Part shown: positions 21,918 to 36,365 of the stretch, piece by piece | Position numbering within the stretch: the stretch's first letter is position 1 | Layout: every line of letters starts with the position of its first letter | Assembly: GCA_023333565.1 (NCBI GenBank) | Contig: JAJKFH010004101.1 | Coordinates: 233,867 to 297,866, forward strand | Length of the DNA: 64,000 nucleotides | Source: Puffinus mauretanicus | Lineage: Eukaryota > Chordata > Aves > Procellariiformes > Procellariidae | Direction: 5' to 3' | Program-made: the position numbers and the translations under genes | The notes under the pieces: generated by a model | Database searches by the model: none | What the model saw: the letters and a program-made list of their open reading frames with translations, nothing else | Told to the model about the DNA's origin: nothing

Positions 21918-21922
21918 TGAGG
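21918..21922. repeat. Target-site duplication TGAGG (right)
   Basis: Partner of 16514-16518. Confidence 0.85.
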
Positions 21923-23329
21923 TGACCACCAACAACTGGTATTGCTGTTGCTAGGAGCTATCAAAAGAAATGTCACTCTTCACAGCAAGTGATGAAATTT
22001 GACATATGGCATCAAAGCATCATTAAAACTACACCTGCTGCAGAGGAGGTTGTGTCTTTCAGGAGACTTTCAAGCAGAAAAGGTTATTCTGAGAATGCAA
22101 AAGGGTATGCCTTATTTTCTTTATTTCTTAGTAGGTAATTAAGAAGCAGTAAAAATAGGAAAAATGGTCAGAAAAGAAACATCCAGAATCCTTGCTTCTC
22201 AATGTTTTATGGAGAAAAAATAAGAAATTACCAACAGCATTTCTTTATAAAGTCTACAATAATAAATATAGTTGATTATAAATCATTAATTCCCATAGCT
22301 GAAATGGTTCACTATCTTTTCCAAAGGTTCAGTACTGTATTCTCCAGCTATTTCTTTAATGAAGCTTCTCCATTAGTTTTGATAGCGTTTTGAAGTGTAT
22401 TGCAGATTTTGGTTACGAGCCTGAAATAGTTTGATGTTCAGTTTGTCATACACACATTGACCTATGTATAAGAAAATTACTGTTGATTTCAGTAGAAGTC
22501 AGCACTTCACTTTCTGAGTAGTCACTGAATTTACACTTTAGAAGAACTATATTTCAGGGTAATGAAGATTTCTGTTGTAATTATATTTGTGATTTTATTC
22601 CCAAATTAGAATGGAAATTTCATATCTTCTATATTTCAGCTCATACAGATATCACTTTTGTCTGTGCAGCTTTCTTGGGAGTTATTGTTAGAAATTAATA
22701 AATATAAAGAAAGGATTCAAATAAAAATTTGCATCTAAAAATTTGAATTTGCTGTAGAGATAATTTTTATAAATTTGTAATGTGTCCTTACTGGGAAGAC
22801 TGAAAAACAAAACAGGTTAAAAAATAAAAACAAAAAAGGGAAAAGAAAAGAAATAATGATTCTATGTATTTAGTGGTGACACAGAAAAAAAGCTGAGAAC
22901 TATTACTAATTATGTTTCTTCACTGAAATGGATATAATCATGATATCATTCACGATTTTACCTCTTCTCCTCTGCAGTTCTCCATGGATTAACTGTCTAG
23001 GGACTTCCAAACTGTGTTTTATTACTAGCTCTGCCATAAGCTCCTAGGTAACTGTGGCCAGATCACTGCTCCTCTGTTTCATTTTGCCAGTCCGCAGAAT
23101 AGTGGTAGTGTTACTAAAAAAGTGCAATGTATAACTATTGGTGTTTCAATTTCATTCCTTTAAGCTGATGTATTTTGAACCTTTCCATAGAGAATGTTGC
23201 ATATGTTGGCTTCTGTTAAAATATACATGCTATAGTCATTGAGGGACAATTCATTAGGAATGAGTGGTTTAGAGGCTGCTTAAAGAATCGCCGTCAAAGA
23301 TATTAACAGAAAGCTATTTTAATAGAAAT
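21923..23329. other. Non-coding DNA, no gene seen
   Basis: AT-rich host flank. I recognise no repeat or coding signature. Confidence 0.55.
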
Positions 23330-23451
23330 TTGCAAAAGCACGACTTAACAGAGTTCGATGGCAAGGTTCACTCTATCACTTACTACATAGGTGAAGTATA
23401 CAAAGGAAAATTGTGTTATAATTGGGCTAGAATGATTTGTACAGAGACCAA

Positions 23452-23700
23452 GGACAAAAGGGTAAGGGAGACCCTACGGTTGAGTCACAAGGTTCAGAGA
23501 AGACCCGGCTGGATCTAATCTTAGTCTCAGACTTGGACAACGGTTTATATGTAGTACCAAAAGGATAAGGAGACCCTCCCGTTGAGTCATGAGGTTCAGA
23601 GTAGACCCCCTTGCTTTCCAAACTCCTTCTCAGAGACGAGTCTAGGTGCAGCTGTATCTACCCCTAGTCTCAGACTTGGACTCAGACTTGGACAACGGTT
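23452..23700 (-). repeat. Diverged tandem units in the LTR-like block
   Basis: A unit with GGAGACCCT..GTTGAGTCA..AGGTTCAGAG..AGACCC occurs at about 23466-23505 and again at 23569-23607. Each is followed by a CAGACTTGGACAACGGTTTA stretch (about 23527 and 23684), the second of which holds an extra CAGACTTGGACT duplication. Confidence 0.8.
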
Positions 23701-24176
23701 TATGTCTAGGGGCTATATGTGTTTAGCAGCAGGCTAAGGTTCATTCACAGTTCCCAAGTGGATCACAATATTTTGGCCCCACTTTATTATTAACTAATTT
23801 AACATTTACAAAGTAAGTTATTAGAGTCTACTACAGTCACGACTTAATTACCAATTACGTTTACTATTAGTTCACACACACACAGAGACAGAAATATATA
23901 TATAAATGTACAGAGGGTACCTGCTAAAAATTCCCCTCGAGTTCCATGAAGGAATATTCATGTAAAATGTCTCGGCATTTCTCTCAACGGGCGAGGATTG
24001 AGCTTCGAGGAGTGAAGGGGATTCAGCCCAGGTCCTGTCGTCAGCTTTTGGCGACGGTCCTCCAAATACTGCAGACCCGAGAGTAACGAGGTCTGAGAGG
24101 TGTCCCACTCAGAGGGAGATGCTGGACGCAGCCCACTGCGGTCCAGAAGAGCTCAAAGGGTCTCACTTAGGACCAC

Positions 24177-24187
24177 CATTTATAGGT
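24177..24187 (-). promoter_or_regulatory. TATA box of the LTR-like block
   Basis: Minus strand CCTATAAATGG, a strong TATA consensus, placed about 300 bp after the proposed LTR start and 400 bp before the AATAAA signal. Confidence 0.6.
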
Positions 24188-24487
24188 TTGCAAGATGATT
24201 ACCTTTAGTCATCTGTACATTTCCATCCTGGCCACAGTCTCAGGTGGTAGTTACTAAAATTCTGAAGGTTTCAGTGTTGTTACAATTGAGTTACAACTCA
24301 GATAAGATGACGCCTGGGCTGGGCAGTGGTAGTACGTTCCCAGCCTCAGCTATGCAGTTTCTGATACAGTCAAGGAGCGCTCAACTGTCAGACTCAGTAC
24401 ACCAAGGCTGAGGTTTCATGGGAATTTCTGAGATCGATGAGCTGCCCAGGAGAAGGGTGGGAGGATGCACCACCATACAGCCCCACA

Positions 24488-27400
24488 AGTTAATAATGTT
24501 GAAGCCAATAAGAAGACAGTTGACTTGCACAATTCTGCTTTCTCAAAAAGAAAACAAATTTTGTTTTTCAGTGAATCTGTCTCAAATGTTGGATTTCAGA
24601 TAGTGACATTAAAGAAGGGGAAAGGGAGGCCTAGATCCTAGAACTGATTCAGAGTCAGAGTTTGCAAAGTCAATCTTTGGCTAGAATAGACAAGTATTTC
24701 TACACTGGTCTTTCTACTATGCAGTCAAAATTTAGTTTTGCACTACAAAGATGCAGGAAAATGACCTTTTGTACTGTATGCATCCTCTTACCGATACTCT
24801 CCTCCTTATGATAAAAAAAAAGCCTCTCAATGTTAGACTACTTGTGGGATTGCTCTTTTATAACTCAAGTTTAATGAACACTAACCTAAAAAAAAAAAAA
24901 AGGAAAGAAAAGATAAAGGACTGTATTAACATGGTCTGAAGTGGCTACTTGCTTTCACAATGTATATACTATGCACACAGCAGTAGCTCTATCAAAATTT
25001 CTATGCCTTAGTTTCCTAACATTTAAGATACTATCTTAAACAATTCACCTAGTCCTTCAAAAGAAAAATGTTTTCTCCTGTTCTTCAGGAGACTAGAGAA
25101 TAAGAAACAAGGTTTCTTAAATCTGAACAAGCTTATCAAAAAGCCAATATGATAGATATAAATCCAATGGGGACACACATGATGGTAATAAAGGGAATTT
25201 TTAACTTAATCTTTCTCTTTTGTAACAGGCAAATATGTAGCTACAGAAAGTGATCTGTTAATCATACTCTTGAGCTAATTTATAATGAAGATGTGAACTT
25301 AAAACAACATATATTTCAATGACATGACTGGAATAAGAATGATATGGCCGGCAAAAGACCACAAAAACTTTTTCAAATAGCTTGAGAGAATGTGCTGTCT
25401 GGGTTTAAATCCAGACATTAGGAGAATAGTATGTTAAAATAATACATAAAACTCAAAGTGCTGCATATATTTTATGGTATTTCCTTCAGACAATATTATT
25501 TCAAGGTCAGAATGAGCTACAGCCCAATAAATAAATAATCTCGAGCAATTATATTACAATTAATAAAGGCTTTGGGAACACTTATTACTTTCCAGTTTAA
25601 CTAAATCACGGACAGAACAGGAAATAAGTGACCAAATTTAGAAACACACTGCTACAGATACCACACAACTCAGATAAAGGAGGAAGATTTTTAACTCCTG
25701 CTGCCCAGCAGTGCCAGGGTTCTGCAGCAGCAAGGTCTGTTTGTTTATTCATCATCATTTTAAAGAGAGCCACCCTGACAAAGTGGGTTGCAAATATGTT
25801 TGGGTTTGTTGTTTTTTTTCCAAATTTGGTGTGATGAAAAATATAGAAGTATGCAGAACCAGTCTAGACCTTGTCAAGACTACTCTGCCTTGGTTTTCCA
25901 ATACATCACTGGAACTTGTAAGGATTTACTAATGAATATCCATTCACTGCTTTAAATATCAACTGCTTCTTTGAGATACGATCTTATAGATGAAAACCTC
26001 ATACACATATTTTTAGAGATATTCTTCTTCCTGCATTCAAATGAACCCTAGTCTGAGTTAAAATTCTTAGAATTACCTTCTCAGGCCCTAATAACTATTA
26101 TAATTGAGCTATATCTATTGGTGAACTAACTTTATGAATGTTTTCATGTGATATCTTAATTTGCACATTCTCTGACCTTCTTTCTGTCCTTCTAGCATGG
26201 CATTACTGATGGGAGTTACTGTTAGTGCTACATATCATGGATTTTCCAGAATTCTGAGTTTGAACCTCTGAACTTTTTGTGTTTCGTTTTATAAACTCAG
26301 CTCTGTTCTTTCATTCTTAAATATTTCTGAGGCTCTTTCCTGAGATAGTGCTGTGATTTAGAAGTACTTCCTAGATCCTAAGTCTAGATGTCATGAATAT
26401 CCTAGTACACCCCTCGCTTGTGTTGGCATATAATAATTTTTTCTCCTTCACCCACCCTCTCTTCTGTGGGAAGAAAATAAAGCTGCCCAAACTGAAAAGG
26501 AACATCAAAGTCAGGGACAAAGACATCCAGGGCACTTTGCAGGAGGGTAACTAATGTGCATCTCAATGTAGCTTACAAGACATTTCTCTTAGTGTGGTAA
26601 GGGACATACAAAATGTGAGGCTGGGTTAAATTATTTCATGAATATTTCCTTCTCTGTGGGCCACAAACTGTTCACAGGATTGATTTTCCTTTGTTTTTCT
26701 ATTTCTGTTTGTTGAAATAGGATGCCTTAGTTTTATCCAGACCCTAAGATTTAGTGAAGTTTTGAGTTTTGTAATGATTTTCTTTTATGGGATTTGTTTG
26801 GATGAATCTACTGGTAATGAAATGTTTCAGACTGATAATCCAAGAAAACTGTGTTCTACAAATATCTCTCATTTAAGTTTTTTTCCCTTTGCTTCACCAA
26901 TATTCCTGACTGTGATTCAAGAAGAACTAATTGAGGGATTAACAGTGAAACCTAGATTTATGCATTCATAAATCTATCTATTAAGCCTGCCAGGAAGAAT
27001 GTTAATTCTGAAGACTATTTATTTATTGGAAGTCCAGTAAGTTTATTGGAAGTGAAGCCATTTAGTCTCTTTGAGGAAGTAATGAAATTGTAATAAATTT
27101 TTTATTAATAGGAATCAGATTCAAGTTTAAAATTACACTAGTGAAGAGCTGAAAAATTCAAAACCTTTAGTTGTCTCATGAGCCAACCAGTATCACCAAA
27201 TGATTTTTTGTTCTTTCTTTTCTTTTACTTGCTTTAATAGTTAGTTCATCTTATCCGTATTATTTTTGTTGGTAATCTACATTTCACTCAACCACATGAT
27301 TACGTTTTTGTGTATGTGTGCTTTATGGAAATATTTCCATTCAACTGAGTCCCAGCATTTGCAAAGGCAGTGTGTCGTTATTCTACATTCTGAAGGACAC

Positions 27401-30400
27401 AACATTTAAGTAGCAAGACTATGTATTAGTGGCTTTCCCACATAAGCAAAATTTCACGCAGGTCTCTTTTCCAGTGTAGTGTGATGTGTAGAAATGAAAT
27501 ACTTAGAAACAGTAACTTTTTGTTTCTGTGATTTATGAGTAAAATTTAAATAATAAACACCACATTCAAATTTCCACTAAAGGAAGAAAAAATTACTCTG
27601 AACTATTAAATTCAACTTTTATTGTAATTAACTACAAGGGGAGGAATTGATTTTAAACCTGGAACACTGGTTTAATTTTCTTACCAATATGGGTTTAGAC
27701 ATTCACTTGGTTTTTTGGTTGGGAGGTTATTTTAAACCTAGTTTAGATTGACGCTATCATTTTCAAGCTGCTAGTTTCAATTGCATGTGGAAGTCATTTG
27801 CTGTTGTCCAGGAGGGATAAATGCAGGAAATAGTGTGTAAAATTCTGAAATGGGTAGTAGCCTTTTATTCCACACGCATAGGTATTAATGTCTGCAATGG
27901 AAGTTCTTCAGTAACTTGTCTCCTGCAGTAATGTATGTATACTTTCTCACATACAATAAATGGCATTTCTTACATTATGGCTATAATCAGGACACTGCAG
28001 TTCTGTTCTTTTCATCACAAGTTTTGTTTCTCAGTGGTTGATATGCTGGTGGGCCTCATTAAGCTTAGATTACACCTATCTGTATTATAATGCCTTTACC
28101 TCTTTTCAGCAAATGTCTACAATGAAGTCACAGGAAAAAAAATTCCATCTGTAATACAGACTTTTGCTATTATGGATAGACTGATACATCCATCAAACTA
28201 TCAACTTTAAGTGTTTATGTTTGTTTATCCCATAGAGATCATAGTCTTTCATGACTAATCTGCACTAAAAGAAGGAAAAGAAAACAGTAGTCAGCAAAGT
28301 ATAATACTCTGTTGATAGATCTCAGTGTGTACAGTGTTTAGTGTCCTAAGCCCAGTTCTGAGATGGAAATAATGAAAAAGATGAGTCTCCTTTGTGCTGA
28401 AGACAAGTCCATTTGGTCTTGATGCAAAGAAAGAAAGTATCCCAGGATCTGAAGATCGGAGACTATATTTATTTTGGCAAATCTCATTTTCCATTCGATA
28501 ATGAACCTACTTTTTTTGTGTGTGTTTCTCTTGTAATATATTTACAGGATCTGTTCTTGTTGCCACTTCTGTGTTTTGCTTGTGGTTTGCAGACTAGTTT
28601 CAGTTGTGCTTTCTGAATGATCTCTTGAAAAGTGCTCAGAAACTGCATGGATAAGAGTGATATGAGAGAACTTGCCATCTCATAAGAATTCCATATACAG
28701 GAGGAGAAAACTTCAGCTTCTTTTGCCCATGGTTTCCAAAGACAGTAAATTAACATTCTAGAAACATACTTTCCTTTGTTCTGTTTTGCAGCATTTGGTT
28801 ACAGGTTCATACTAAAGATTATGCCTACTCTGACTATGGTGTTATTATGGAGTCTTCATAGCAGTACTTGAATCTTCATTATTATATCTCATTACTTTCT
28901 CATTACACTAGAAATACTTACCAATATAGTCTTTAAAAATATGCAATGGAAATTCAGGTGCCTAACTATATGTGTATTAGTGACACATGTGAAAATTAAA
29001 GGCACTAAAGCTCCAAACTTATATGACGTGAACTGCCAGTAATAGTGTATTCCTGGATTATTTATACATAATGCTTTACTTATATTAAAGTTTGTTTTTT
29101 TTTTTTTTTTTTTTTAATTTCAGGAAATCTTTCAACCATTGCATTATTTCACTTTGTAGAATGAGCTACATGTTTTTCATCTTGCACTTTCCAGTAACCT
29201 CTTCAGATTCTTTTAAAAAAAAACAGTTATATGCGAGCATTCCTACACCTACTCAGCAAAAGCAGCAAAATTCATTTCATGTAGCTTTTACAACAAAATC
29301 CCAAACTGCAATATTTCATTAGGACGTCAGTGCACGCTGCAAACATTAACCCTATGCTTTATTGCCATTTGTAAGAGATGGCCTAGAAGTGTGGTTTCAA
29401 ATTACTATGATACCAGACAAATTGATTGATACATGCCAGTGAGAACTGCAGTTTCTATCTTTCAGAATATTTAACATGGTTATTTCAAAAACATAAAAAC
29501 ATTATGTTTGCAACTTTATCTACTTTAAAACAGCTTCTCCATCTGGCTATAACTTGATTGCATGTTTCAAATATAGCAGTAAATTTTAATACGTTAGTAT
29601 GAAATGTAAGTGATGCCACAGCTGGTAATGACAAATTCACATAGTTTGGCTATTTAATTTTCATCATGCTAAATAGCTTAGTGCTTTAAGACAGCCTACT
29701 TTAGAAACAAAAAAGAATAGTGTTTCAACTGTAACATGAAACATTTTCTGTTTTAAGATCATCATTCAAAGCTACATTCAGTGTGAGTGTAGTGACAGTT
29801 GCTGCTAAATTTATGAAGTCATACTTCAACATTTCCCTAGCCTTTCTTACGAAACACATTCCATCTGAAAATTTCCTAAGAAAGCAAAGAACCTGATATT
29901 TGAAGAAAATGAACCGAGCTGTTTTCAAATTATATATAATTAGTGAGTTTCTAACAGTTGAAATATCTCTGCATCATCAATAATCCCTTCTCCCATCTAC
30001 CATTTCCACACTTCAAATTAAGAATATAGCTTTGATTTTCACCTGCACCCATTTTGCCAGATTTTGAATTGTAATATGTGCTATTACTGACCCACAGAAC
30101 ACTGTTTTGGTGTCAAAATGTTTATTACTTTACATTTTTACTAGTGATTCCTTACGGCTTGGGGTGGCTGTTTTTTAATGTTACAAAATGTTAAAAGAAA
30201 TGTGAAAATGACATGTTGATAACCTATTACCACTACTTTAACCAGTGTAAGGCAAACAGTGAAAATTATGCAGTAATTCTGCAGAGTCCCCCAATGATAT
30301 AATGTTTCAGGTTTGATGATTCTGATGGTGGTATTTCTGCTTCTTTCCATCACCCCCACCCCCCAGCACTGCAAACCAGGGGAGAGTTTGCAGTATTCAG

Positions 30401-33400
30401 AAAGCAAGGAACACTTGCATTCTTTTTTCCTTCCTTACACCTGTATTGGAAAAGAATGACTCTGTTTGTCAGGGCAGACCCAGAACAAGAGACTAAGACA
30501 TGAGATTTGAAGCCTCTAGGAGGCAACATCACAGAGGCTGAGCTCTGCCTGTTAACCAGTTTTATTAGCTCTCCTGCGACCACAGCAAGGGCAACGTTAG
30601 ACATATTTATGAAACATCATCTCCACTGAATGGAGAGCCATGTAATCCTGGCACTGTTTTTTTAGTGCTAAAGTTACTTATTTACTGTCTTATATTAGGA
30701 CTATATTACTCCCTTTCTGAATATCCTGAGTTGGGAAATTGAGGTTTAAATAATTTCTGCTGAAGGAGGATTGAAGACCCCTCTGAATTCTGCAAGGTTG
30801 TTCTAAAACCTCCAGGTTACGGGTGCAATATTCTTACCATGATCAAAACTATGACAAGGGAGTAAGTTGTAAAAAATCTTTTTATAGGTAAAAGCGTTGG
30901 ATAACTTTGGTCTCTAATTCATGAAAGATATTGTAAAGAAAGAAACTACAAGCTCTTTCACTGTAATCATTTCAATAATATAACAGAATTATAAACCCAT
31001 CCAATCTCTGCTCAACAGTTTATGTAATCCTTTTTTGAAAATGCTGGAAAAGAAATCTGTGCAACTTTGAAGAAATTGCAACTGTACTTCCATCCTCAAA
31101 TGCAAAGCAAAACAATGTTTTCCATGTACTGTCATCTTCTGTGAAATATATTACCTTCAGGCAGATTCTTTCTAGGTTTCCTTTATTGATACATCACTAT
31201 CAACTGTATATAGCATTGTGTTCTTTAATTTTTCCCAACTGTAGTCTTGAAACTGGAAGCCATTACACTGTCCCCAGCACTATCATATTTAGTGCTTCCC
31301 CTGTACATTTTCTTATGACTCTGAAATGATCTTTTCCTTTGTTTGAAATCTAAACCTCACAGTTCATTGTCAAATAACAATGAATACAAAATAACAGTGA
31401 GTACTCTTAAAACAGTAGAATTACTATTGTAACCCCTTGCTGGCTGTTGGTATTTTATCATTGTCATTGGAAACTTTAACAGGACTGAATAATACCAGTG
31501 TTCCTGGGCCTAATGACAGTGGAATTTTGGTATATATCTGATTTGATTTGTTTTGTTGAAAGATCCAATATCTTCATATATTACAGGAAGCACTCCTAGG
31601 CAAATGGCTCACTTTGGCATCCTTCTGAGCTATTCAAGATTTGAAGCCTTAGTTAAATGACTATTTGTTTTTAAGTGTGACTCTGCTTCAACATGTTTTC
31701 CCATCACTGTTAAATCACCAGTTATTTCAGTCTTTCAATAACCTAGAGCATGTGGTTTTTAAAATATTTGACACATCAGTATGTATAACCTTGCTCTCTG
31801 CACACTTTAGTGCCTTAGTGTAGTAGCACAGGAAAGCTTGCCAAGGTGGTTGCTGTCGAGCAAAACTGAGGAAAGAAAAGATGGTCCTCGAGCTACTTCT
31901 TTTGGTTTCTAATAACAAGAAAGAGGAAGTGACTTTCCAGGGACAGAGGAACCAAAACTTCCACTGAGTTAGGAAAAATTCAAGAATTTCTCATGCTATT
32001 TTTTTTTTTTTAAAGATCTTTTCGTTTTGAGCCAGCACTCATCCTAGCTAAGACTGTTTTGTCCTAGGTTGTCACCAAAGTACATTTTAATTTATGTGTA
32101 AAGATGAGACAAGACTTGATGTTCAATTTGATTCTACATACTATGGATAAAAAATAAATTCTTATGAACTAGAGACATTTCTTTATGTACTGAAAAGATA
32201 AAATGGGAACAGAGAATTACCTCAGAGTGTGGAATAATTATTCTTACTTCAGAAGAGTTGATAATCCTGAATTAAACCAGTGACTTAGTTGTTGCTGCTT
32301 GCTATAGCGTCATAAGGAATTTTCTAGGTAAGACGTTATTGTACAACACCTTTATAAACAGTTTTGTACACTTTCTGATGCATTTTAATTTTTCTGAATG
32401 TTAATTCCTGTAAAAGAACTTCTGAAGTACTCTTGAAATTAAGAAGATTAAGAAACAAAAAAAAAACCAACAAACCCACCACCAAAACCATGCCAAATCT
32501 CTCAATATCAAAATAAAAACATCCAGCTGATCATACTGCCTTCATAGAAAACTGCAAGATTCTTCTATAGGTCTATAAAGCAGTATGAGTATACATACCA
32601 CTTTTATGGTGTTTATGCTTTTTTCTGAGGCACCACAAAGTGGTTTTCTGCCCAACATTTTTATCTGTCAAGCATTGCCATACTTGAATGAATGTTAAAT
32701 TTATAAATTTATCCAAGTAGTATTATGGTTACTTTGTCATCCTGATTTTATCTGAGAGATGACTATCCATTTTTGCCTTTAGGAGATTTTTCTTTTTCTT
32801 TCTGAAAACTAAATTTCATTAAGGCAAAAATGCTACGGAACAAACCACACTGGTTTGCCAATAAGATAAGTATACTATGGTAAACAAGACATAGTTTTAA
32901 ATATATGAGTGGCTTTCATGTCTTACTAAAAGTTCTGAATGGGGAAAAGAAACTCAAAACACTGTGAGAAAGAGATTTTTTTTTCATGTATAAGATCTTC
33001 CTCATAGAGTTGGGGAAAAAAAGGGTGTAGAATTGTACTGAAAGCCTCAATAGTGAGGTAAACATAATGGCTGATGGTGTCCCAGTTGCTGGGAAAAGCT
33101 TAAAAAGATATTTCTAGACTGAAGTGGAAATTTCAGGTATCCTTGAATAATTTCTGGTTTTCCCTCATTCAAAACTCCTGTTAAAAAGAATGGAAATATT
33201 GTATTTCTAAAGGTGAGCAGGATCTAGTTGACAACACAACTGAAGGCAGAGTTGTTCATCAAGAATTCGCAGCAACAGAGAACATTTTAAACCCGAGTCT
33301 TATGAGTTGTGAAAAAAATCTTTCTAATTCAAAATCAACAGAATAAATTTCCAAGATTAAAAGAAAGTGCCATAATTACAATTATAAAAAAATCTCAGTT

Positions 33401-35898
33401 AGTCCTTCTTCATGTAGAGATGCAGAAACACAACCAAGCCATAGGTGAAGAAGTAGTTCCAGTAGCTACTGTGAATGACTAATTTCAAGGTAGGTTGACT
33501 TCCCTAATTTTCCCTGCTTTTTATAAAGCTAAAGTTAGATCTTCCTGAATAATGGAAATTTCTCCCCACTAAAGACTGTTTGAAATACTATGAAATCTTC
33601 CATGGGAAAAAAAAATGTATAAAACCCCTCAAAATCTGAAATAGAATTCTTTGAGCTGAGAATTCTTTGTTGTTTATCTAGAAGATTTTTTTCAGTTTTT
33701 TTTTACCATGCAAAAACAAGAAGGCATCAGGGAGATGAATGCTGAAGTGTTCAGCGATTCACCACCTCTTCCACTAGCCCTGGTGCCAAGTAGTAAATGA
33801 AAGAGATGAATGCCTCAGCTCCCCCTATTTCTTAGGGCTTAGGGTTAAGGTGGGGCTAGGTACTGAAGAATCCAAGGGGCTAGTATGAGACTTGACCTCT
33901 AGCCCTTGCCTTCATATGTTTTATACGGAAATTGATCTCCAGAAAGCAAAACATAAAATGACCTTTTCAACCTTCCAGATGGAAAACTTAAGGTCTACAA
34001 AAGAGCTGTTCTGTACCAAGAATAATTCCACCTAAAACATCTTACACAGCTAGAGCCACCACTTCTTCCAGACTTAGTTTATCTGTCCACACAGGAAGTA
34101 AAATATACTTATCATTAATAAGAAATTCTCAACAAATAGGTCAACTCTGTGTTTCTCTGTCAGTCCAACATCTCCATATTGTCATGAAGTATTTTGCTTG
34201 TAGAAAGGAAAGTTCAGAAAGTTCTCTTAGTGCAACACATAAAAGGCACCATGTATTAAAAAGTCAGTGAGGTCAGAACTCCATTAGGTGAAAAAAACTG
34301 AAATGAGATCTTTCACAGAGACTGAATCTGAAGCAACTGCTTTGACAAGCTGCAGCCAATTTCTATTTATTTTTATCCAGTAGATTCAATACACATAAAC
34401 AATGACTGAACTCAGAACTGAAGTTGATTTTTTTTTCCCTCTTTTCAAGTGGAATATCAGCTATTTGGAGGGAACAAAAAGCTAGGAAAGATAGTACAGT
34501 GTTTATATCTAGAGGCAGGAAGTCATATCATATTGTTGATTAAAATAAGCCTGTTTCAAAGTGAAGGTCAGAGATAGCCTAAGCAAAAAATGAATAGTCC
34601 AGATTAAAATGTTAATGTTCTGTGTAAAATGCACAAAACCAAATGCAATCTCATTTAGTGACATTTCCAGAATTACAGCAAAGATTACTACATTAATCTG
34701 TTAGTTATGCATTTTCATTAATCTGAAACAGAAAAAAATCATCAGGAAAGAGGGTCTGAAGATTCTGAACCCTTGAATTTCTGCAATCTTGAGCAAGTTA
34801 GACTGGGCTTTTTAATGAATATTTGTGACTTTTCTTTCAGGTAAATAGACCAAGACAGGAAGAACAGTTCAGTCATAATATGTAGTTTCCTGGTGTCAGT
34901 GAAAACTAAGGCTCTAATTATTGAGACTGAAATTGTGGAAATTACTTCTGGGAATTTAAAAGTCATATTATGACAGAATAAAACCATGCACCATATGCCT
35001 TATATTTATAATAACTCTAAGCTCATCTCAGATTTTGTGCTTGCAGTCAAGTTCAGTCAGCTTCTGTTTTCTGAACATAAGGTGACAGTAGCTGTTGTAC
35101 AGCATGTAGTTTTGTCTGTAAATGCTCCATGAATGATTGTGCCTGGACTACTTCTTTACATTGTCTATGCACGTGCAATGCTGTAGGCATGGAAGTAGAA
35201 ATGAAAATGTTTTTGTGCTCCTAATATCTTTGACTGTGTGTTTGGTAGACTGTCTGTGTGTGTTTTATGTGTGTACAATATGTATAAATAGTGTGGACCA
35301 TTGATAGCAAAGTGTGGTGTACATCTGCTTTCCAGCTGGCTCAGCTCTTTTCAAAATCTCTTTGAAGCATCCTTCTTTCTCTGGGACTGCAACTCAGTTC
35401 ATATGAGTTACTATGTTAGTTGGGGCCTCTACAATTCACCTGAGGTGTTCTACAATAATTGGAGAGTAAAAAGGATCTTTTGTGATTTGTCTGATTTGGG
35501 GAAGAAGTCCCTGAGAAACTGGGAGGTAAGGCTTAAAAGATACTTACAGCCTCAGACAGAAAATCTATCCAATGTCTGTTTCTACAACTGTGTACCAGAA
35601 GATTTGTAGGTTTTAATAACGTTGTGTTTTTTTTTTTTTTTTTGAAACCTTGGATTCCTTCTGGTCTAAATCTGAAAACAAAGCCTGGGGAGCAAGACTG
35701 TGTAAAATGAAACATCAAGGATGGATGAGGGAGACTGCTGTAGGCAAAACAAAAATGATGTCGGATGCCTTCCACTAAAGAGTTTGATGAAGGTTCATCT
35801 CAAATACCTATCAAATTGTATCTATCCCGTTCTCTAGCACTGCCTTTTTTGGTGGTCTTTTAGTCTCTAATGTGTTGTTAATTTTTCATTATTTTACC
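24488..35898. other. 11 kb of AT-rich DNA, no gene seen
   Basis: I find no CR1, LTR, tRNA or convincing exon. Open frames are short and lack domains. Simple runs occur: A-run 24889-24901, T-runs 29093-29115, 31999-32012 and 35627-35643. It is presumably intergenic or intronic; single coding exons shorter than about 150 bp could be missed. Confidence 0.5.
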
Positions 35899-35904
35899 AA
35901 GTCA

Positions 35905-36359
35905 CATCCGCAAAATGTATGTGTCCCTACTGCCATGGCCCTTGGGCACCGCCAGCCCTGCCCACTCCCCAGGGCTCCCCCCACCATGCCCACAGCCCAG
36001 GACCTCATTGCAGCACCCCAGGGCTGTCAGCTCCTGCCCCAACACCCCAGCAAGGCCAGTCTCCAGCTCCTCACAGCCCTTCCCTGCCCTGCCATGGCCC
36101 ACCCACAGGCCCATATTCCAGTCTGTCCTTGGCCTGTCCCCATCCCCAGGCAGTTGCCCAGTGCCGAGGGCTGGGACTGTCCCTGGTCCTCCACGCCTGC
36201 CTGCTCCTGGCTGGGCAATGGGATAGGCCCTGGCTGCCAGGCCCTGACCTGACAGACCTGTGGGGACCTCCCGCTGCTGCTGGCGCCCTGGCCCCAGGAA
36301 GCCACCCTGCTCTCGCTGCTCCCCGCCACCCATCTCTTTTTCCCTAGGGAAAGATTGTG
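35905..36359. other. C-rich, CpG-poor island, possibly an inserted repeat
   Basis: About 455 bp of C-rich DNA (plus strand) in AT-rich surroundings, with sharp edges. The hexamer AAGTCA occurs on both sides (35899-35904 and 36360-36365), which could be a target duplication. CpG is rare while CCC, CAGG and GCCC are common. Open frames of 100-160 codons exist in several frames on both strands, simply because such DNA lacks stops. None has a recognisable domain, so I call no gene. It could be a GC-rich repeat, a retrocopy of a GC-rich transcript or a captured exon. Confidence 0.5.
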
Positions 36360-36365
36360 AAGTCA

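Larger units (their letters stand above)
23330..24487 (-). mobile_element. Probable LTR of another ERV family
   Basis: A GC-richer block in AT-rich DNA. On the minus strand it begins TGTGGGGCTG at 24487, has a CCTATAAATGG TATA box (reverse complement at 24177-24187), then a leader-like region, and AATAAAGTGGGG near 23775-23790 as poly(A) signal. After that come tandemly repeated U5-like units (23450-23700). This U3-TATA-R-poly(A)-U5 order supports an LTR. No matching second LTR, primer site or internal gene is seen, so it would be solo. I could not find the 3' edge or a target duplication; the left limit is approximate. The family is not identified, with class I (gamma-like) my best guess. 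Confidence 0.55.
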
